Assembly (NCBI GenBank): GCA_021732405.1 | Contig: JAKFVB010000016.1 | Location: 1 to 45,121 of the forward strand | DNA length: 45,121 nucleotides | Direction of reading: 5' to 3' | Origin: Methylotenera sp. | GTDB lineage: Bacteria; Pseudomonadota; Gammaproteobacteria; Burkholderiales; Methylophilaceae | Shown: one piece after another, positions 43,598-45,121 of the stretch | Numbering within the stretch: the first letter of the stretch is position 1 | How the letters are laid out: every line of letters begins with the position of its first letter | The notes under the pieces: generated by a model | What the model was told of the DNA's origin: nothing | Databases searched by the model: none | What the model saw: the letters and a program-made list of their open reading frames with translations, nothing else | Made by a program: the position numbers and the translations under genes

Positions 43598-44611
43598 ATG
43601 CGTGTTTTAGTGTTAACTACAGCATTATTAGCTGCCATTCCATCCGCATTTGCATTCGAAACTGCCAAAATGATGGATGCTTTTTGGGGTGTTGTCATGG
43701 TGCGCGGCTACAATACTAATGGCGGGCTAGCATACGGCTCAGGTGTAGTCGTTGGTGAAAACAAAGTGTTAACCAATTGCCATGTATTGCGCGCGACCAA
43801 ACAACCTTGGGTTTCACGCGGTGAAGATACATATTCAATTACGGGCGTTAAGGTTGATGCTTGGCATGATTTATGTCTGGTTTCTACATTTTCTATGCCT
43901 TTCAAACCAGTTACGTTGGGTAAAAGCAATGACTTAAAACGCGGTCAAGAAGTCGCTGCAATTGGTCACTCCAATGGCGTGCCTGCGCCACTTACTTCTA
44001 GTGGTAGCGTAAAGGCTCTATTCGATTCTGATAAGGGCAAAATTATTCGCAGCACGGCGAAATTTTTAATGGGCGCCAGTGGCAGCGGTTTATTTGATAT
44101 GCAAGGCCGATTGGTAGGCATTAATACCTTTAAAACATCAGGTTTGGGCGGCAGTATTCATTATGCACTACCGATTGAATGGTTAGAAAAGTTAGAAAAA
44201 GAGCCAGAAACCACCGTGTTTCCAGTCACAGGCAAAGCTTTGTGGGAAGAAGACGAAGATAAAAAACCCTTCTACATGCAAGCAGCAGTGCCAGAATCGC
44301 GCCAAGACTGGCCAAAATTAATACAAGTTTCAGAAAAATGGACGCAAGCTGAGCCAGAAAATACCGAAGCTTGGTATGCATTAGGTTTAGCGAATGAAAA
44401 TCTAGCCAAGCCAGATTTGGCCGAACAGGCTTTTCAGCAAGCAGTTAAGCTAGATGGCACAAACTTTGAAGCACTGATTCATATTGGCATTATTGCAAAA
44501 GGTAAAGGTGATACAGCTGAGTTGCATCGTATTCAAGTGGCTTTAAATGAAATTGATAAAGATTTGGGCATAGAATATGCAGAAGCCATGGGCTGTGCCA
44601 ATGGTTGTTAG
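43598..44611 (+). CDS. Secreted trypsin-like serine protease with C-terminal TPR
   Basis: The 337-residue protein has a signal peptide (MRVLVLTTALLAAIPSAFA, cleavage near residue 19) and is expected in the periplasm. The chymotrypsin-fold domain shows the triad His62 (LTNCHVL), Asp91 (WHDLCLV) and Ser161 (MGASGSGLF). From about residue 240 it continues into a tetratricopeptide region (TEAWYALGLANENLAKPDLAEQAF, given in part as WYALGLANENLAKPDLAEQ). It ends GCANGC. AGGAGA before the ATG supports the start. It resembles a simplified DegP-like enzyme in which a TPR replaces PDZ, so it may dock a protein partner. Substrate unknown. It is closed by a strong terminator. Confidence 0.87.
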   Translation: MRVLVLTTALLAAIPSAFAFETAKMMDAFWGVVMVRGYNTNGGLAYGSGVVVGENKVLTNCHVLRATKQPWVSRGEDTYSITGVKVDAWHDLCLVSTFSMPFKPVTLGKSNDLKRGQEVAAIGHSNGVPAPLTSSGSVKALFDSDKGKIIRSTAKFLMGASGSGLFDMQGRLVGINTFKTSGLGGSIHYALPIEWLEKLEKEPETTVFPVTGKALWEEDEDKKPFYMQAAVPESRQDWPKLIQVSEKWTQAEPENTEAWYALGLANENLAKPDLAEQAFQQAVKLDGTNFEALIHIGIIAKGKGDTAELHRIQVALNEIDKDLGIEYAEAMGCANGC

Positions 44612-44730
44612 TAATTACTAGTGGTTGTTAATATATCTGTTGTTAACTTTATGCGCTGATTTTTGAAAATGACTAACGATGATGATTGGTTAAAGCGTTT
44701 TATTTGCTAGTAAAACCCACTTAATCCTAT

Positions 44731-44760
44731 AAGAGACCTCATTTGAGGTCTCTTTTGTTT
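44731..44760 (+). terminator. Rho-independent terminator after the secreted protease gene
   Basis: AAGAGACCTC and GAGGTCTCTT arms with an ATTT loop form a perfect ten-pair stem followed by TTGTTTT. It lies about 120 nt after the stop codon. The intervening 119 nt hold no recognisable gene. Confidence 0.9.
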
Positions 44761-44813
44761 TAAATAAGCCACTTAAGCAATGATTCCTTAATCCTGTTTT
44801 TATGCGTAAAATA

Positions 44814-44842
44814 TTGCTTATTCAATTGATTACAGTTTATAA
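44814..44842 (+). promoter_or_regulatory. Candidate promoter of the aspartate aminotransferase gene
   Basis: TTGCTT (44814-44819), 17-nt spacer, TTATAA (44837-44842). It follows the terminator of the preceding gene and precedes the TTG start codon at 44862 by 19 nt. Both hexamers deviate from consensus, so this is a moderate match. Confidence 0.4.
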
Positions 44843-44861
44843 GTATTAAGGAAAGTGCATT

Positions 44862-45121
44862 TTGGCCCATTCGTCTTCACCGCTTACACCAACCCAAGTT
44901 TTATCAAAACGCGTTCAAAGCATCAAAGAATCCCCCACCCTTGCTATTACTGCAAAAGCGGGAAAATATAAATCTGAAGGTCGCCCAATTATTGGTTTAG
45001 CAGCTGGCGAACCAGATTTTGATACTCCGCAGCATATTAAAGATGCCGCAATTGCAGCCATTAATGCGGGTTACACAAAATACACACCTGTAAGTGGAAT
45101 CCCCGCACTTAAAAAAGCCAT
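44862..45121 (+). CDS. Aspartate/aromatic aminotransferase, class I (N-terminus only)
   Basis: PLP-dependent transaminase of the AspC/AAT subgroup Ib, interconverting aspartate and oxaloacetate, the product of pyruvate carboxylase. The 86 visible codons read MAHSSSPLTPTQVLSKRVQ and then SPTLAITAKAG, IIGLAAGEPDFDTPQHIKDA and GYTKYTPVSGIPALKKA, all diagnostic for the N-terminal domain. The window ends before the catalytic lysine. The start is a TTG with AAGGAAA about 10 nt upstream; a nearby GTG is out of frame. Proximity to uvrB is common in betaproteobacteria. Confidence 0.9.
   Translation, partial: MAHSSSPLTPTQVLSKRVQSIKESPTLAITAKAGKYKSEGRPIIGLAAGEPDFDTPQHIKDAAIAAINAGYTKYTPVSGIPALKKA

Overview
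The window is chromosomal sequence from a Gram-negative betaproteobacterium. Gene order and protein character fit the family Methylophilaceae (Methylotenera/Methylophilus-like methylotrophs), but that assignment is inference. Support comes from the complete lpx/bam outer-membrane block, the rpsF-priB-rpsR-rplI-dnaB cluster, the two-subunit pyruvate carboxylase, and a base composition that looks to be in the low 40s % GC by eye. About 46 protein genes and one tRNA are packed tightly. No gene-free gap exceeds 300 bases, and I saw no insertion sequence, prophage, CRISPR array or rRNA.

Layout, left to right. (1) 1-3921, minus: fatty-acid/phospholipid block yceD-rpmF-plsX-fabH-fabD, with fabD cut by the window edge. 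(2) 4053-10264, plus: pyruvate carboxylase pycA-pycB ending in a clear terminator, then a YceF-type Maf pyrophosphatase, a secreted DUF4139 protein and an RsmI-like methyltransferase. (3) 10267-24834, minus: one long housekeeping block read rpsB-tsf-pyrH-frr-uppS-cdsA-dxr-rseP-bamA-skp-lpxD-fabZ-lpxA-lpxB-rnhB. It links translation factors to isoprenoid, phospholipid, lipid A and outer-membrane-protein assembly. (4) 25059-29463: an AT-rich orphan GT2 glycosyltransferase, then map and glnD on plus. (5) 29458-32127, minus: a DUF1428 protein, two paralogous small cupins, tRNA-Ser(UGA), def and an MTIP/MTAP-family phosphorylase. (6) 32229-35329, plus: hpnC-hpnD-hpnE, making squalene for hopanoids. 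(7) 35369-40093, minus: rpsF-priB-rpsR-rplI, then dnaB, an unknown membrane-anchored protein and radA. (8) 40331-45121: a bacterial alternative oxidase (plus) facing a SemiSWEET transporter (minus) across a shared terminator, uvrB (minus), a secreted trypsin-like protease with a TPR tail (plus), and the start of an aspartate aminotransferase gene (plus).

How the genes work together. Many of the genes serve the cell envelope. FabD/FabH/FabZ and PlsX supply acyl chains; LpxA/D/B make lipid A; CdsA makes CDP-diacylglycerol; Dxr and UppS feed undecaprenyl phosphate; HpnCDE divert farnesyl diphosphate to squalene; Skp and BamA insert outer-membrane proteins; RseP handles envelope stress. Pyruvate carboxylase supplies oxaloacetate, and GlnD sets nitrogen status.

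No wholly new multi-gene system is evident. The best leads are the alternative oxidase and its stop-codon-bearing bidirectional terminator, a partial duplicate of the tRNA-Ser anticodon arm, a candidate S6:S18 leader hairpin before rpsF, three genes whose -10-like hexamer sits 6-8 nt before the start codon (possible leaderless mRNAs), the AT-rich orphan glycosyltransferase, and an unrecognised small membrane protein between dnaB and radA.
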